A stretch of 64,000 bases of DNA from NCBI RefSeq assembly GCF_000186865.1, contig NW_008705562.1:1281192-1345191 (forward strand), given 5' to 3'. Numbering within the stretch: position 1 is the first letter of the stretch; the number at the start of each line of letters is the position of its first letter. This document shows, one piece after another, positions 8,647 to 18,667 of this stretch. Both the position numbers and the translations under genes were made by a program. The notes under the pieces were generated by a model. That model had not been told where the DNA came from. It saw only the letters and a program-made list of their open reading frames with translations, and did no database searches. Origin of the DNA: Aureococcus anophagefferens. Its lineage: Eukaryota; Sar; Pelagophyceae; Pelagomonadales; Pelagomonadaceae.

Positions 8647-11148
8647 ATGATGATGGCGATCCGTGTTCTGGCATGCATGCTCGTCACGGCCGTTGCAGCG
8701 GCGACGTCGCCGATCGGGCTCGACGTCGACTTTCCCGCGTTCCTGGCGCGGAGCGATCCGACGTGGCGCTGGGGCAGCTCGGCGGCGAACAGGACGCGGC
8801 GCCCCGAGGAGTGGGTCGAGAGTTTGTTCGGCGGCAACGGCGACCTGGGCTTCATGCTCTGGAGCCCGGAGCCGGCCCTCCTCCGGCTCGAGGTCTCGAA
8901 GAAGTCGCTCTGGGACGACCGCACGCCGGACCTCGTGACGCCGCCGTCCGTGCTCGCGCGGAACAAGACGTACTACACGAACGACTTTGTCCACGACCAG
9001 CCGCGGCTGCCGAGCGGCCACTTCGAGCTCACCTGGGGCTCGAAGGACGAGGCGCCGATCCTCGCCGTCGGGCGCGTGGACCTGCACGCCGCGCGCGCGG
9101 CGCTGGACGTGACGACGACGGCCTCCGGCGGCGGCTTCGGCGTCGGCATCTGGGCGTCCGCGGCCTACGACGTCGCGGACGTCGTCGTCGTCGAGACCTG
9201 GGGCGTCGGGGACGGCGACGCGCCCGACATGGTCTGGGTGCCCGCGGACCTGACCCGGGAGCGCTGCTCGCGCTGCCTCGGCGATCCGCCGTTCGAGCGG
9301 GCGAACGCGTCGTCGCTCCCCGGCGGCGGCGACCTCGACGTCGTCGTCCAGCCGCACCTGCCGGCCAAGGGGACCGCCCACGCGACGGCCATCGCGCGCG
9401 TCCAGGCCGAAAACGGGACGACGGTCCGCGTCGTCGCGCTGTCGAGCGTCCGCGCGTCGCGCGCGGCCGCGGCCGCGGCCGCGGCCGCGGAGGCGACCAA
9501 GGCGGTGGCGGCGGGCCCGACGGGCGCGCTGCGGGCGGCGCACGAGGCGTGGTGGGCGGCGTGGTGGCCCGCGGGCGGGTGGGTGACCCTGGACCACTCG
9601 CGGCTCGAGGCGTTCTGGTACGTCCAGCTCTTCAAGTTCGCGAGCGGCGCGCGCGAGGGCCGGGGCGTCCACGACCTCCTCGGCCCCTGGTACGTGGAGG
9701 GCACGCCGTGGCCCGACGTCCACTGGGATCTGAACATCCAGCAGACCTACTACTTCCCGATCGAGGCGAACCGGCCCGGCCTGAGCCGGACGCTCCCGGA
9801 CTACGTCGAGCGGCTCTCGAACGCGGGGAACCTCGCCTCGAACGCGCCGCCCGCGTGGCGCCACGACAGCGCGGCGGCGCCCAACGGCGCGAGCTCGCTG
9901 TCGGGCAACGAGACCTGCAATTGGGATCCCGTCGTGTCGCCGGACGGCGCGTGCTCGACGCAGCCGCCGACGGCGGTCGGCAACCTGCTCTGGACGCTCG
10001 AGCTCGTGGATCGGCACGCGAGCGCCTACGGCAACGAGACGTTGGCGACGGAGGTGCTTTGCCCCCTCCTCGACCGCGCGCTCCAATTCTACGCGCACTT
10101 CCAAGTCGACGACGGGGCGACGATCCACCTCCCGCCGACGTTCTCGCCCGAGTACCCCGGCGCCGTTGGCGCGGACGCGAACTACGACGTCGCGCTCTAC
10201 CGCTGGGGCCTCGCGACGGCCCTGGAACGCGGCTGCGGCGGTCCCCGCGCGGCGGCCTGGCGCGAGACGCTCGAGCGCCTCACGTGGTTCCCCATCGACG
10301 ACGCGACGGACACGCTCGAGATCTACGCGGGCGTGCCCTACGGGACGCCGCACCGCCACTACTCGCACCTCATGTCCATCTGGCCCCTCGGGCTCCTCGA
10401 CCTGAACAACGCGTCGCAGCTCGCGACGGCGCGGAGCTCCGTGGACCTGTGGCTCGCGACGCCCGAGGAGGACTCCATGTTCTATCGGCCCGCCGCGTCG
10501 GCCATGAACGTGCTCATGGGCCAGAACGCCGCGGCCTTCGACAACGTGACCTACCTCCTCGACCGCCGCGTCGAGGGCTCGACGTGGTACCGCGAGGGCG
10601 CCGCGGGCTCCTGCACGGAGACGCCCTACGCGGCCGCGTGGGCCGTGGGCAACTGGTTCCTGGACGCGCGCGACGGCGTCGTCGCCGTCTTCCCCGGGAT
10701 CGACGACGTCGTCCGCCTCGACGCCGGCGACTACGCCGCCGCGCCCGCGCGCGCCGCGACGGCCCAATTCTACCGCCTCGCGACGCGGACGGGCGCCGTC
10801 GTATCCGGCAAGCGCGAGCTGGTCTCGAGCAACGCGACGCACTTCGTCACCCGGACGGCGCTCGTCGCCGTCGAGGCGCCGGCCTGGAAATCCTCGGGCG
10901 CCTTCCGCGTCCGGATGAGCCTGGCGCGCCCTTTGGCGATCAGGGGCGCCGCGACCTTCGAGGAGATCGGCGGGGAAATTGTGGAGATCGCGGGCCTCGC
11001 GCCGTCCGAAACCGCCGCCCTCTACTCGGCGCGGGCGCCGCCGGCGACCTTCGCGTTCTCGCCCCTCGCCGGCTGCCCCGCGGAGTTCAACCACTGGGGG
11101 ATGGTGCCGCAATCCGGCGGTGGGCCGTGTCCCCTGCCCGTTAACTAG
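8647..11148 (+). CDS. Secreted GH95-like glycoside hydrolase (alpha-L-fucosidase family)
   Basis: 833 residues. Begins at three successive ATGs with a signal peptide (MAIRVLACMLVTAVAA); several N-x-S/T sequons suggest secretion. The central part has features of the GH95 alpha/alpha-barrel: WPDVHWDLNIQQTYYFPIEA, PPTFSPEYPGAVGADANYDVALYRWGLATAL and HRHYSHLMSIWPLGLLD, the last like the HRH-SHL segment of GH95. The N-terminal FGGNGDLGFMLW...RLEVSKKSLWDDR is the usual beta-sandwich opening. GH95 enzymes remove alpha-L-fucose (some alpha-L-galactose); the exact substrate cannot be read from sequence. A sulfatase gene 7.5 kb away makes sulfated polysaccharide a possible target. Confidence 0.7.
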   Translation: MMMAIRVLACMLVTAVAAATSPIGLDVDFPAFLARSDPTWRWGSSAANRTRRPEEWVESLFGGNGDLGFMLWSPEPALLRLEVSKKSLWDDRTPDLVTPPSVLARNKTYYTNDFVHDQPRLPSGHFELTWGSKDEAPILAVGRVDLHAARAALDVTTTASGGGFGVGIWASAAYDVADVVVVETWGVGDGDAPDMVWVPADLTRERCSRCLGDPPFERANASSLPGGGDLDVVVQPHLPAKGTAHATAIARVQAENGTTVRVVALSSVRASRAAAAAAAAAEATKAVAAGPTGALRAAHEAWWAAWWPAGGWVTLDHSRLEAFWYVQLFKFASGAREGRGVHDLLGPWYVEGTPWPDVHWDLNIQQTYYFPIEANRPGLSRTLPDYVERLSNAGNLASNAPPAWRHDSAAAPNGASSLSGNETCNWDPVVSPDGACSTQPPTAVGNLLWTLELVDRHASAYGNETLATEVLCPLLDRALQFYAHFQVDDGATIHLPPTFSPEYPGAVGADANYDVALYRWGLATALERGCGGPRAAAWRETLERLTWFPIDDATDTLEIYAGVPYGTPHRHYSHLMSIWPLGLLDLNNASQLATARSSVDLWLATPEEDSMFYRPAASAMNVLMGQNAAAFDNVTYLLDRRVEGSTWYREGAAGSCTETPYAAAWAVGNWFLDARDGVVAVFPGIDDVVRLDAGDYAAAPARAATAQFYRLATRTGAVVSGKRELVSSNATHFVTRTALVAVEAPAWKSSGAFRVRMSLARPLAIRGAATFEEIGGEIVEIAGLAPSETAALYSARAPPATFAFSPLAGCPAEFNHWGMVPQSGGGPCPLPVN

Positions 11149-11346
11149 GGGCGGCCTCAGTCCGCGGGGCAAATCTGCTGAGCGACCCTGGAGGGTGCAC
11201 GTCAAGGACACCTCTCTCTCTCCACCGCTTGAGCTCTCCGATCGGCCGAACAACACGATCACAACACGATCAGAAGGCGGCGTGTGGAGCGCCTTGACGC
11301 CCCAGCCCACCACGCCCTGACACTAGCACGCCAACAGCCTACCACC

Positions 11347-11976
11347 ATGCTCGACCCGAAGCGCCAGCTGAGCGTCATGTTCGGCGCGCCTGTAACCTGC
11401 GTGTCGCCCATCCAGCGCCCGCGCATCGAGTCGTTCGACAAGACCGAGCCGAAGCGCCCGCGCGTCCAGTCCTTCGACACCGACGGCCGCCGCGAGGGCC
11501 TCGAGCTCCACGAGGGCCTCTACGACGGCCTGCCGCCGCCGAAGAACCGCAAGGTGCCCGTCGTGACGCCGAAGGTCCCCGTCATGGCCGCGATGCCCGA
11601 GGTCAAGCGGCCGCCCATGCTACGCCTCGACGACGACGAGCCCGTATCGCGACCGACGCTCGCCGTGCCGCCGCCCCCGCCGCCGCCGCGCTGCGGCGAG
11701 TGCGGCGACGACATCGACGCCATGACGGATTTGGCCATGACGCGCTGCCGCGGCAGCGTCGGGTGTGCGAATTTCATCTGCGACGGCTGCCACGAGCAAT
11801 CCCGCAAGGGCCAGCTCAGAAAGCTCGCTCCCGCTCTTCGCGACTCCTGCGCATCGCCGCGCGGCCAGGCCTCGTTCCGCGCGCTCCTCCAGGAGTCCTG
11901 GTCCGGCGGCCGCGTCTGCGAGGCGTGCCTCGACAAGCTCGAGAAGCGCCTCGACGAGGACGCCGACGACGAGTAG
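11347..11976 (+). CDS. Cys-rich putative zinc-binding protein
   Basis: 209 residues, family not recognised. The first half is basic and Pro-rich, with two copies of a short motif (RPRIESFDK, RPRVQSFDT). After a run of eight prolines, the second half has eight or more Cys in RCGECGDDID, CRGSVGCANFICDGCHEQ, DSC and VCEACLDKL, a spacing typical of a cross-braced zinc domain. The acidic tail ends DEDADDE. Codon bias is as strong as in neighbouring genes, which argues this strand is coding rather than the antisense extension of the SNF2 gene. Its stop is about 50 bp from the last conserved SNF2 codons. Confidence 0.65.
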   Translation: MLDPKRQLSVMFGAPVTCVSPIQRPRIESFDKTEPKRPRVQSFDTDGRREGLELHEGLYDGLPPPKNRKVPVVTPKVPVMAAMPEVKRPPMLRLDDDEPVSRPTLAVPPPPPPPRCGECGDDIDAMTDLAMTRCRGSVGCANFICDGCHEQSRKGQLRKLAPALRDSCASPRGQASFRALLQESWSGGRVCEACLDKLEKRLDEDADDE

Positions 11977-11999
11977 GCTCGCGCGCTCCTTAAGTACCC

Positions 12000-14368
12000 C
12001 TTTCGCCCTTACGAACGACCTTACTTGCCTGCAGAGGAGCGTCGCGGCCGCGCGGGAGACGTTGGCGCTGTCGAGCGCGAGCGCGCCGGCCTTGATCTTG
12101 TCGTGGAGCTCGCAGATGGACGCTTCGACGGTGCCGTTGACGACGAACTTCTTGATGAGGACGTCGCTGGACTGGCCGAGGCGGTGGATGCGCCCCGCGG
12201 CCTGGACCTCGTCGGCGGGGTCGACGCAGGGCCCGAGGAGGTAGACGACGTCCGCGGCCGTGAGCGTGATGCCGACGGAGCCCGCGCGCATGGTGATGAC
12301 GAAGATGCGGTCCGGTGGGCCCTCGTCGGCCTGGAACTCGCGGATGGACCGGTGGCGCACGTTTGCGTCCGTGCCGCCCGAGAACTCGAAGACGCGGAAG
12401 CTCGGGAACGTCTGGCGGAGGTCGCGGACGAGCTCCGCGTGGACGTCCTTGTACTCCGTGAAGATGACGGCGCGGCAGCCGCGCGCGCGGCCGCGGCGCG
12501 CCTCGAGGTCGGCGAGGAGCGCCGCGCGCTTCGCCTTGGACCGCTGGCACGCGTGGCGCGACTTCGCCAGCGTCATCTCGACGGTGAACTTCGTCGCGCC
12601 GCCGCCCCTGATGCGGTTGCGCCGGTGGGCGCCGAGGGCGTAGTCCTCCCTGTAGGCCGCCCGCTCCCGGTCCGAGAAGTCGAGCGCCACCGTCGCCGCG
12701 AGCTCGTCGGGCAGCGCGAGCGCGACGGCGCCGCCGAGGCGCATGGCCTTCGTGTGGCGGATCATGCGGAGCTTCAGCGCGGCGACGAGCCCGTCGAAGG
12801 CGTCCTGCTTCTTCCTCGCGAGCACGCAGTCCGCGCCGGGCGTCTCGAACGCGCGCCGGTAGGCCTGCATCTGCCCCGAGATCTGGCCGTGGACGCCGAG
12901 GAACGACGCGCTCCGCGAGAGGTGGTCGACGGCCGTCGTCATCGGCGTGCCCGTCACTGCCCACTTGCGGTCGGCCTTGAGCTGGCGGAAGTCCGCGGAC
13001 TGGAACGTGAGGTGGATCTCGTCGACGACGATGCGGTGGAATCGCAGGGAGTCGACGAGCAGGTCGCCGAAGACGTTCGGCACCTTGAACTTCGTCGTGA
13101 ACGTCGACACGAGCACGTCGACGTCGCGCCAGTCCGCGAGCTTCTTCGGCGAGAGCTTGTCGGAGCCGTAGAACCGCGCGACGACGAGGCCCGGCGCGAA
13201 CTTCTTGATCTCGTCCTCCCACTGGCCGACGAGGCTGACGTTCGTCAGCACGAGGGTCGTCTTGAGGCGGAGCGTCGTCGCGACGCGGGGCGGCGGTAAC
13301 CAGCGGCCGTAGGCCGGGTTCGGGATGCGGTTCCGCCAGGAGCCGAGGAACTCCGCGGGCCGCCGCTTCCAGGTGAGCGCCGTGCGCACGGCCGCCCACT
13401 CGGCGTCGCCCGGCCGCGCGCCGGCCGCGGGGCACGCGAGCGCGAGCGCGACGACGACGGCCGTCTTGCCCATGCCGACCTCGTCGCAGAGCCAGCCGCC
13501 GCGCTCGCCGCCGGCGCCCGGCGGCGGCGGGCTCGCGCCCGTCTGCCGCTCCGCGTTGACGCAGAACGCGAGGCTCTGGCGCTGGTAGGGCCGGAGCTTG
13601 AACGCGGCGCTGAAGCCCGCGGGCTCGGCGAGCTCCTCGGGGTAGACCTGCTGCACGGCCGCGAGCACGGCCGCGAGGCCGCCCGCCGGCGCGAGCGCGA
13701 CGGCGACGGCCGCGCTCGTCGTCGCGCGCGCCGCGAGCGCCGACGCCTCCTCCTCGGAGCAGGCCGCGCCGCGCGCGTGGTCCGCGCGCGCGTCGCGCCA
13801 GCGCTGCGAGCCGTGCGTCGCCGCGCAGTGCGAGCTCCAGGACGCGCACGCGCTCGCGGGGCCGTCGCAGACGTAGCAGTAGCAGTTCGGGCAGAACTTG
13901 GACGCGTCCAACGCCTGGGGGAACGCCGTGCAGTGCTCGCCTACCAAGCATGTCGGTAACGATTTTTCGTCGTTTTTCCCGGTCAAATCTCTCGAAAATC
14001 GTCACCGCCACAGGACGCTGGTGCTCGCGGCTGTGCGGGAAGTCCGACAGCGCGCCCGAATGGGACGTGATGACGATGTCCTCGTCGTCGCCGAGCGCGG
14101 CTGCGGGCGGCGCCGCGCGCGCGGGCGGCGCCGCCACCGCGAAGCAGTCCTCGTCGTCGTCGTCGTCGTCGCGCACGCGCGGCGCGAGCGGCGCGCCCTC
14201 GACCTTGGCGCCCTCGACCTTGGCGCCCTCGACCTTGGCGCGTTTCGCCGGCGGCGGCGCCTCGTCGTCCGACGACGAGCACAGGTCAATCGCACCCTCC
14301 GTGCTCTTGGAGACGCGCGGCACGCTGGCCCCGGCATCGTCGTCACTGAGGCACAAGTCGATGACCAT
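12000..14368 (-). CDS. SNF2-family ATPase with SUMO-interacting motifs, split by an introner
   Basis: Exon 1 is 14029-14368, exon 2 starts at 13940; joined they read PHSREHCTAFPQALD. The N-terminus has two SUMO-interaction-like motifs (VIDLCLSDDD, AIDLCSSSDDE), a triple VEGAK repeat and an acidic run. Next is a Cys/His cluster (CPNCYCYVCDGPASACASW..HCAATH), then the SNF2 core: DEVGMGKTA (Walker A), VVDEIHLTFQ (DExx), AVTGTPMTT, and the helicase C motifs AVIFTEYKD, TMRAGSVGITLTAADVVYLL and AAGRIHRLGQ. This suggests chromatin remodelling or Rad5/Uls1-like SUMO-directed translocation. The 3' end is unresolved: after LDSANVSRAAATLLCR the DNA reads TGCAG|GCAAGTAAGG, an ideal GC splice donor, so a last exon is probably missed. 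The frame would otherwise run antisense into the next gene to 11620. Confidence 0.75.
13941..14020 (-). mobile_element. Introner E (family 3, 80 bp)
   Basis: In gene sense it begins CAGCGTCCTGTGGCGGTGAC and ends CGTTACCGACATGCTTGGTAG. It is flanked by perfect 8-bp duplications GCGAGCAC (plus-strand 13933-13940 and 14021-14028). Predicted intron 13941-14028 (88 bp), GC donor and TAG acceptor, seamlessly joining S-R-E-H-C. Ends are imperfect inverted copies (GGTGACGATTTTCG against GGTAACGATTTTTCG). Same length as introner F, with about 65 of 80 positions identical by eye. Confidence 0.85.
14190..14240 (-). repeat. 15-bp coding tandem repeat in the SNF2 N-terminus
   Basis: Three units of GCCCTCGACCTTGGC (plus strand), encoding KVEGA repeats in the SNF2 protein. 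Units are identical, so the expansion is recent. Confidence 0.8.
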
Positions 14369-14497
14369 CGTTTTTGCTTTGAAAGCGCACACACACATCA
14401 TTTAGACATTGTCATCAACCGTCCAAACCTGCCGAGCTCGCGACGCCAGGAGCAAGAGGAGAACCAGAAGCACCCCGCGCGCCGCCAGCCCGCCGCC
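14369..14497. promoter_or_regulatory. Shared divergent start region, SNF2 / M18 aminopeptidase
   Basis: 129 bp between divergent starts. Contains ACACACACATCATTTAGACATTGTCATC, AT-richer than the flanks. No specific site recognised. Confidence 0.35.
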
Positions 14498-16181
14498 ATG
14501 GTCCGCACGGCGACCCGCGAGTACGACGCGGACGTCGTCTCCTACCTCAACGCCGCCGTGAGCGCCTTCCACTGCGTCGCCGAGGTGCGCCGGCGCCTCC
14601 TCGACGCCGGGTTCGAGGAGCTCGACGAGCGCCGGCCCTGGGCCGGGGCCGTCAAGCCCGGCGGGTCCTACTTCGTGACGCGCAACGGGTCGAGCCTCCT
14701 CGCCTTCGCCGTCGGCGGCGCCTTCGACGAGGCGACGTCCGGCGCGATCGTCGTCGGCGCGCACACCGACAGCCCGTGCCCGAAGCTCAAGCCCTGCTCG
14801 AAGCTGGAGAAGGCGGGCGCGAAGATGATGGGCGTCGTCGGCTACGGCGGGGGCATCTGGCACAGCTGGTTCGACCGCGACCTGACCCTCGTGGGCCGCG
14901 CGCTCTACGCCAAGGGCGGCCGGCCGACGCACGCGTTGGTCGACCTCGGCAAGCCCATCTGCCGCATCCCGACGCTCGCCATCCACCTGAGCGTCGGCGA
15001 CGAGCGGTCGACGTTCAAGCCGAACCTGCAGAGCCACCTGCCGCCCATGCTCGCGTCCGGCATCCGCGACGCGCTCGCGGCGGCCGGCGGCCCCGACGAC
15101 CCGCCGGATCCGCCTTCCACCGGCGGCGCGCTGGAGCGCCACGACGCCGCCGTCGTCGGCCTGGCGGCGGCCTACCTCGGCTGCGCGCCGGGCGACGTCC
15201 TCGAGCTCGAGCTCCAGCTCGGGGACACGCAGCCCGCGCAGCTCATCGGCATCCACGAGGAGTTCGTCTCCTCGGGCCGCCTCGACAACCAGGCGTCGTG
15301 CTACTGCGGCACGCAGGCGTTGATCGAGGCCGCGGGGTCGCTGGCCGCGGACGCGTCGCTGCGCATGCTCACCATGTTCGACCACGAGGAGGTCGGCTCC
15401 CTCTCAGCGCAGGGCGCGAACCTGTGTGGAAACCGACCACTGGTTTGGGTGGTCCTGACCAAACTTGAGAATTCTCTAGCTCGGTCAAATCGACGTCGAT
15501 TCGGCTGATTTTTGGACGAATCGATTGCTCTCGTCGAGTTCTCGAAGCACAGCGAAGTAGTCTGGTCCAAACCGTTCGATTACGCGCACATTGAAGTCGG
15601 GTCGAAGATTTGATTTCCACACAGGCGCGAACTCGCCCGCGTTCAAGGACGTGCTCAGCCGCGCCTACGCGGCGCTCGAGGGCCGCGACGAGCACGCCTT
15701 CGTCGCCCGGTCCCTCCAGATCTCGAGCGACATGGCCCACGGCGTCCACCCCAACTACGCGGAGCGCCACGACCCGAAGCACGGGCCCAAGCTCCAGGGC
15801 GGCCTCGTCATCAAGCACAACGCGAACCAGCGCTACGCGACGAACGCCGTCGGCGCCGTCATGGTCCGCGAGTTCGCCGCCCGGGCCGACGTGCCGACGC
15901 AGGACTTCGCCGTCAAGGCGGACAGCGGCTGCGGCACGACGATCGGGCCCATCACCGCGGCGCTCACGGGCATGCGCACGGTCGACGTGGGCCCGCCCCA
16001 GCTGAGCATGCACTCCTGCCGCGAGATGATGGGCTCCGACGACGTCTTCTACACGATCAAGCTCTGCAAGGCCGCCTACGAGCACTTCGCGGACGTCACG
16101 AAGGCCGTCGACGTCGACGGGCCCGACCCGTTCTGGGCCGACCCGGGCAAGGGCTGGGCGTCGGCGAAGCTCCAGTGCTAG
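14498..16181 (+). CDS. DNPEP: M18 aspartyl aminopeptidase, split by an introner
   Basis: Exons 14498-15413 and 15625-16181, joined inside a Gly codon (SAQ-G-ANSPAF), give 490 residues, the usual length for the family. M18 enzymes are dodecameric cytosolic dizinc peptidases removing N-terminal Asp or Glu. Metal-site motifs are all present: GAHTDSPCPKLKP, GRLDNQASCY, FDHEEVGS and, in exon 2, PQLSMHSCREMMG. Exon 2 also carries the conserved VIKHNANQRYATN and DSGCGTTIGP. Unspliced translation stops within the element, so splicing is needed for the last metal ligand (His of SMHS). The ATG at 14498 begins the conserved helix; the longer upstream frame crosses the neighbour's promoter. Confidence 0.92.
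15422..15624 (-). mobile_element. Introner B (family 1, 203 bp)
   Basis: Ends are perfect inverted repeats, CTGTGTGGAAA at 15422 and TTTCCACACAG ending at 15624, flanked by identical 8-bp duplications GCGCGAAC (15414-15421 and 15625-15632). Predicted intron 15414-15624 (211 bp), GC donor from the duplication and CAG acceptor from the element; splicing restores exactly one copy of the target. The interior is in the opposite orientation to introner A although both host genes are on the plus strand. Confidence 0.92.
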
Positions 16182-16196
16182 GACCTAACGCTATCA

Positions 16197-18431
16197 TTAG
16201 GCCGCGACCTTGGGCTCCTCCTCCGCCTCGTCGCCGACGTCGACGACGGCGGCCTCGCCGTCGTTCATGCCGAGCTGCTCGAGCATGGACGACTGCTCCT
16301 CGGCGACGAGCGTGTCCGTCGAGCCCGACATGATGCCCAGAGCGCTGCGCCGGCTCTCCTCGATGAGCATGTCGACGTCGCTCTGGTCGTAGTTGAGCGC
16401 GCGGAGCACCGCGCCGCCGAACGGCAGCGTGAGGAACCGCGAGTCCTCGGGCAGCGCGGGCACCATGGCCACCACCCCCAGCATCTTGCTCAGGCGCCGC
16501 TGGTGGTCCCGGTTCTCGGCGCGCGCGATGATCTCCAAATCCGGGTAGAGGCGCCGCAGCGCGACGACGACGCGGTTCGTCGCGCGGCGGTCCTGCGTAG
16601 CGACGACGACGATCTTCGCCGCGCCGACCTTGAAGTACTCGAGCACCTCCTGGCGCCCTAGATCGCCGAAGAACACGGGCAAACCCCGCGCCCGCGCGTC
16701 CGTCGCCTTCTGGGGGTCCAGGTCGAAGACGACGTAGCGCTGGAGCTTCGCGTCCAAAAGCTCGCAGACGACGCGGCCGACGCGGCCGTAGCCGCAGACG
16801 ACGACGAGGTCGTCGCCCTGCTTCGACGCGAGCACCGCGGCCTCGTCGTCGCGCTCGCGCCGCGTGCGCCGCGCGAGCTTGGCCGCCCAGTTGTTCACGG
16901 GCTCCTGGAGCCGCTCGCCCGCGGACGCGAGCACGGGCGTCAAAGCCATCGACAGCGCCGTCGTCGTCCGCAGGAACTCGGCCGTCGCCGCGTCCAGCAC
17001 GAGGAACTTCGTCGCGAGCCCAAAGGCCACGAAGCCGAACTCGCCGCCCGGGCCCAGGAGCAGGCCCGCGCGGAGCGCCGCGGACGCCGGCACGCGGAAC
17101 GCGAGGCCGAGGCTTGCGAGGACAACGGCCTTCGTCGCGACGAGGCCGCCCGTCGCCGCGGCGACGGCGAGGGGCTTCTCGACGATGAGCCGCGGGTCGA
17201 TGGAGAACCCCACCGTGACGAAGAAGAGGCCCAGGAGCATGCCCCGGAAGGGCGCGACGTCCGCCTCGACCTGGTACCGGTACCGCGTCTCGCTGAGCGA
17301 CACGCCCGCGAGGAACGCGCCGAGCGTCGCCGACAGGCCCACGGCCTCCGTCGTCGCCGACATGGCGAGGACCGTGAGCAGGACGACGGCGAGGAACGCC
17401 TCCTGGCTCCGCGACTGCGCCGCGAAGTAGAACAACGAGTCGATCGCGCGCTTGCCGATGAGCTCGACGGCCGCGAGGGACACGAGGCCCTTGACGGCGG
17501 CGCCCAGCACGGCGCCGGCGACGGCGCCGCCCCCGATGCCCGCGCCGCCCGAGGCGAGGAGCGGGATGACGACGAGCAGCGGCACGACCGCGAGGTCCTG
17601 GAGCAGTAAGACGCCGAGCGCCGCGCGGCCGTGCGCCGTCGCCAAATCGTCCTTGTCGCGCAGCAGCTGGAGCGCGAAGGCGCTCGACGACAGCGCCAGC
17701 GACGCGCCGACGACGAGCTGGGCGCCGAGGTCCAGCGGCGCGCCCGCGCCCGTCCGGAGGCACCAGCCCGCGAGCGACGCGAGCGCGGCCGTCGTCGCGG
17801 CCATCTGGCCCACGCCGATCCCCAGGATCTCGCGCTTCAGGGCGCTCAGCCGCTCCAGGCTCAGCTCTAAACCCATCTCGAAGAGGAAGAAGACGACCCC
17901 CAGCTCCGCGAGCGCCTCCGTCGTCCTTAAGTCGCTGATGACGCCGAGGCCGTGCGGGCCGAGCGCGACGCCCGTCGCGAGGAACCCGAGGATCGGCGAC
18001 GCGCCCGCGCTCTTCAGCGTCGGGATCGCCAGCGCGAAGGTCGTCAGGAGCAGGAGCGCGTCCCGCCGCGCGCCCGCGCGGAGGAGCGAGCCCACGGCCT
18101 CGGCGAGGAAGCTCTCGCCGTAGAACGCGCCGATCGCCGCGCGCGCGCCCCAGAGCAGCGACAGGCCGACGCCCGCGCCCGCCGCCACGGCGCGCCAGCC
18201 GACGCGCTTGCGCCAGCGCCCGAACTTGGCCAGCGCCGTCGTCGCGCGCGGCGGCGCCGCGTCGTCGTCGCTCGCCGTCGCCGCGGTCATGGAGAGGACG
18301 GCGACGCTCCGCGGCCGCGCGACGGCGATGCTGCGCGGCCGCGCGACGGCGCGGGGCGCCGGCGCGACGAAAGACGCGGCATACCGCCAGGAGAGGACCA
18401 CCGCGACCGCGCACAAGCGCGAACGCACCAT
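16197..18431 (-). CDS. Plastid KEA-type K+/H+ antiporter
   Basis: 744 residues of the CPA2 antiporter family. N-terminus MVRSRLCAVAVVLSWRYAASFVAPAP is a signal peptide with the ASFVAP cleavage motif of red-derived complex plastids (the first transit residue is Phe); a basic, Ser-rich transit stretch follows. About 12 hydrophobic helices then include ELGVVFFLFEMGLELSLERL, LLLQDLAVVPLLVVIPLLA and LLGPGGEFGFVAFGLA. The C-terminal regulatory RCK/TrkA-N domain has a Rossmann motif VVVCGYGRVGRVVCELL. In plants KEA1/2/3 exchange K+ for H+ across envelope and thylakoid membranes. Start chosen at 18431 for the signal; an in-frame ATG at 18515 would add residues that bury it. Ends 15 bp from the M18 stop. 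Confidence 0.88.
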   Translation of the reverse strand: MVRSRLCAVAVVLSWRYAASFVAPAPRAVARPRSIAVARPRSVAVLSMTAATASDDDAAPPRATTALAKFGRWRKRVGWRAVAAGAGVGLSLLWGARAAIGAFYGESFLAEAVGSLLRAGARRDALLLLTTFALAIPTLKSAGASPILGFLATGVALGPHGLGVISDLRTTEALAELGVVFFLFEMGLELSLERLSALKREILGIGVGQMAATTAALASLAGWCLRTGAGAPLDLGAQLVVGASLALSSSAFALQLLRDKDDLATAHGRAALGVLLLQDLAVVPLLVVIPLLASGGAGIGGGAVAGAVLGAAVKGLVSLAAVELIGKRAIDSLFYFAAQSRSQEAFLAVVLLTVLAMSATTEAVGLSATLGAFLAGVSLSETRYRYQVEADVAPFRGMLLGLFFVTVGFSIDPRLIVEKPLAVAAATGGLVATKAVVLASLGLAFRVPASAALRAGLLLGPGGEFGFVAFGLATKFLVLDAATAEFLRTTTALSMALTPVLASAGERLQEPVNNWAAKLARRTRRERDDEAAVLASKQGDDLVVVCGYGRVGRVVCELLDAKLQRYVVFDLDPQKATDARARGLPVFFGDLGRQEVLEYFKVGAAKIVVVATQDRRATNRVVVALRRLYPDLEIIARAENRDHQRRLSKMLGVVAMVPALPEDSRFLTLPFGGAVLRALNYDQSDVDMLIEESRRSALGIMSGSTDTLVAEEQSSMLEQLGMNDGEAAVVDVGDEAEEEPKVAA

Positions 18432-18509
18432 GTTCAGTGGTCTGGTCTGGTTCAACTCTCGAGCGTGAGGACGGCCGTCGGCTCTGATTCGGTCGCCGAT
18501 CACCAGTGG

Positions 18510-18594
18510 CACCACTGATCACCTCCACAAGACGAGAGGTCTCGCGCCGCGCGATCACCACTGATCACCTCCACAAGACGAGCGGTCTCGCGCG
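18510..18594. repeat. 46-bp-spaced direct repeat in a divergent promoter
   Basis: CACCACTGATCACCTCCACA followed by AGACGAG(A/C)GGTCTCGCGC occurs twice (from 18510 and from 18556). An extra half unit GATCACCAGTGG lies just before. The copies contain the palindrome TGATCA and a GAGGTCTC-type inverted sequence. They sit in the 236 bp between the starts of the KEA gene and the sulfatase, so they are candidate regulatory repeats. Confidence 0.7.
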
Positions 18595-18667
18595 CGCGCG
18601 CCGAGCGAGGAGTCGTGCGTACGTGAGAGGCGGGGCAACGCTTCGAGTGTGGTGCCCCCGGGGCGCG

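Noticed and set aside
11620..11999. Extension of the SNF2 protein to a stop at 11620
   Set aside because: It is antisense to the Cys-rich gene, has no homology to SNF2 C-termini and begins right at a consensus GC splice donor.
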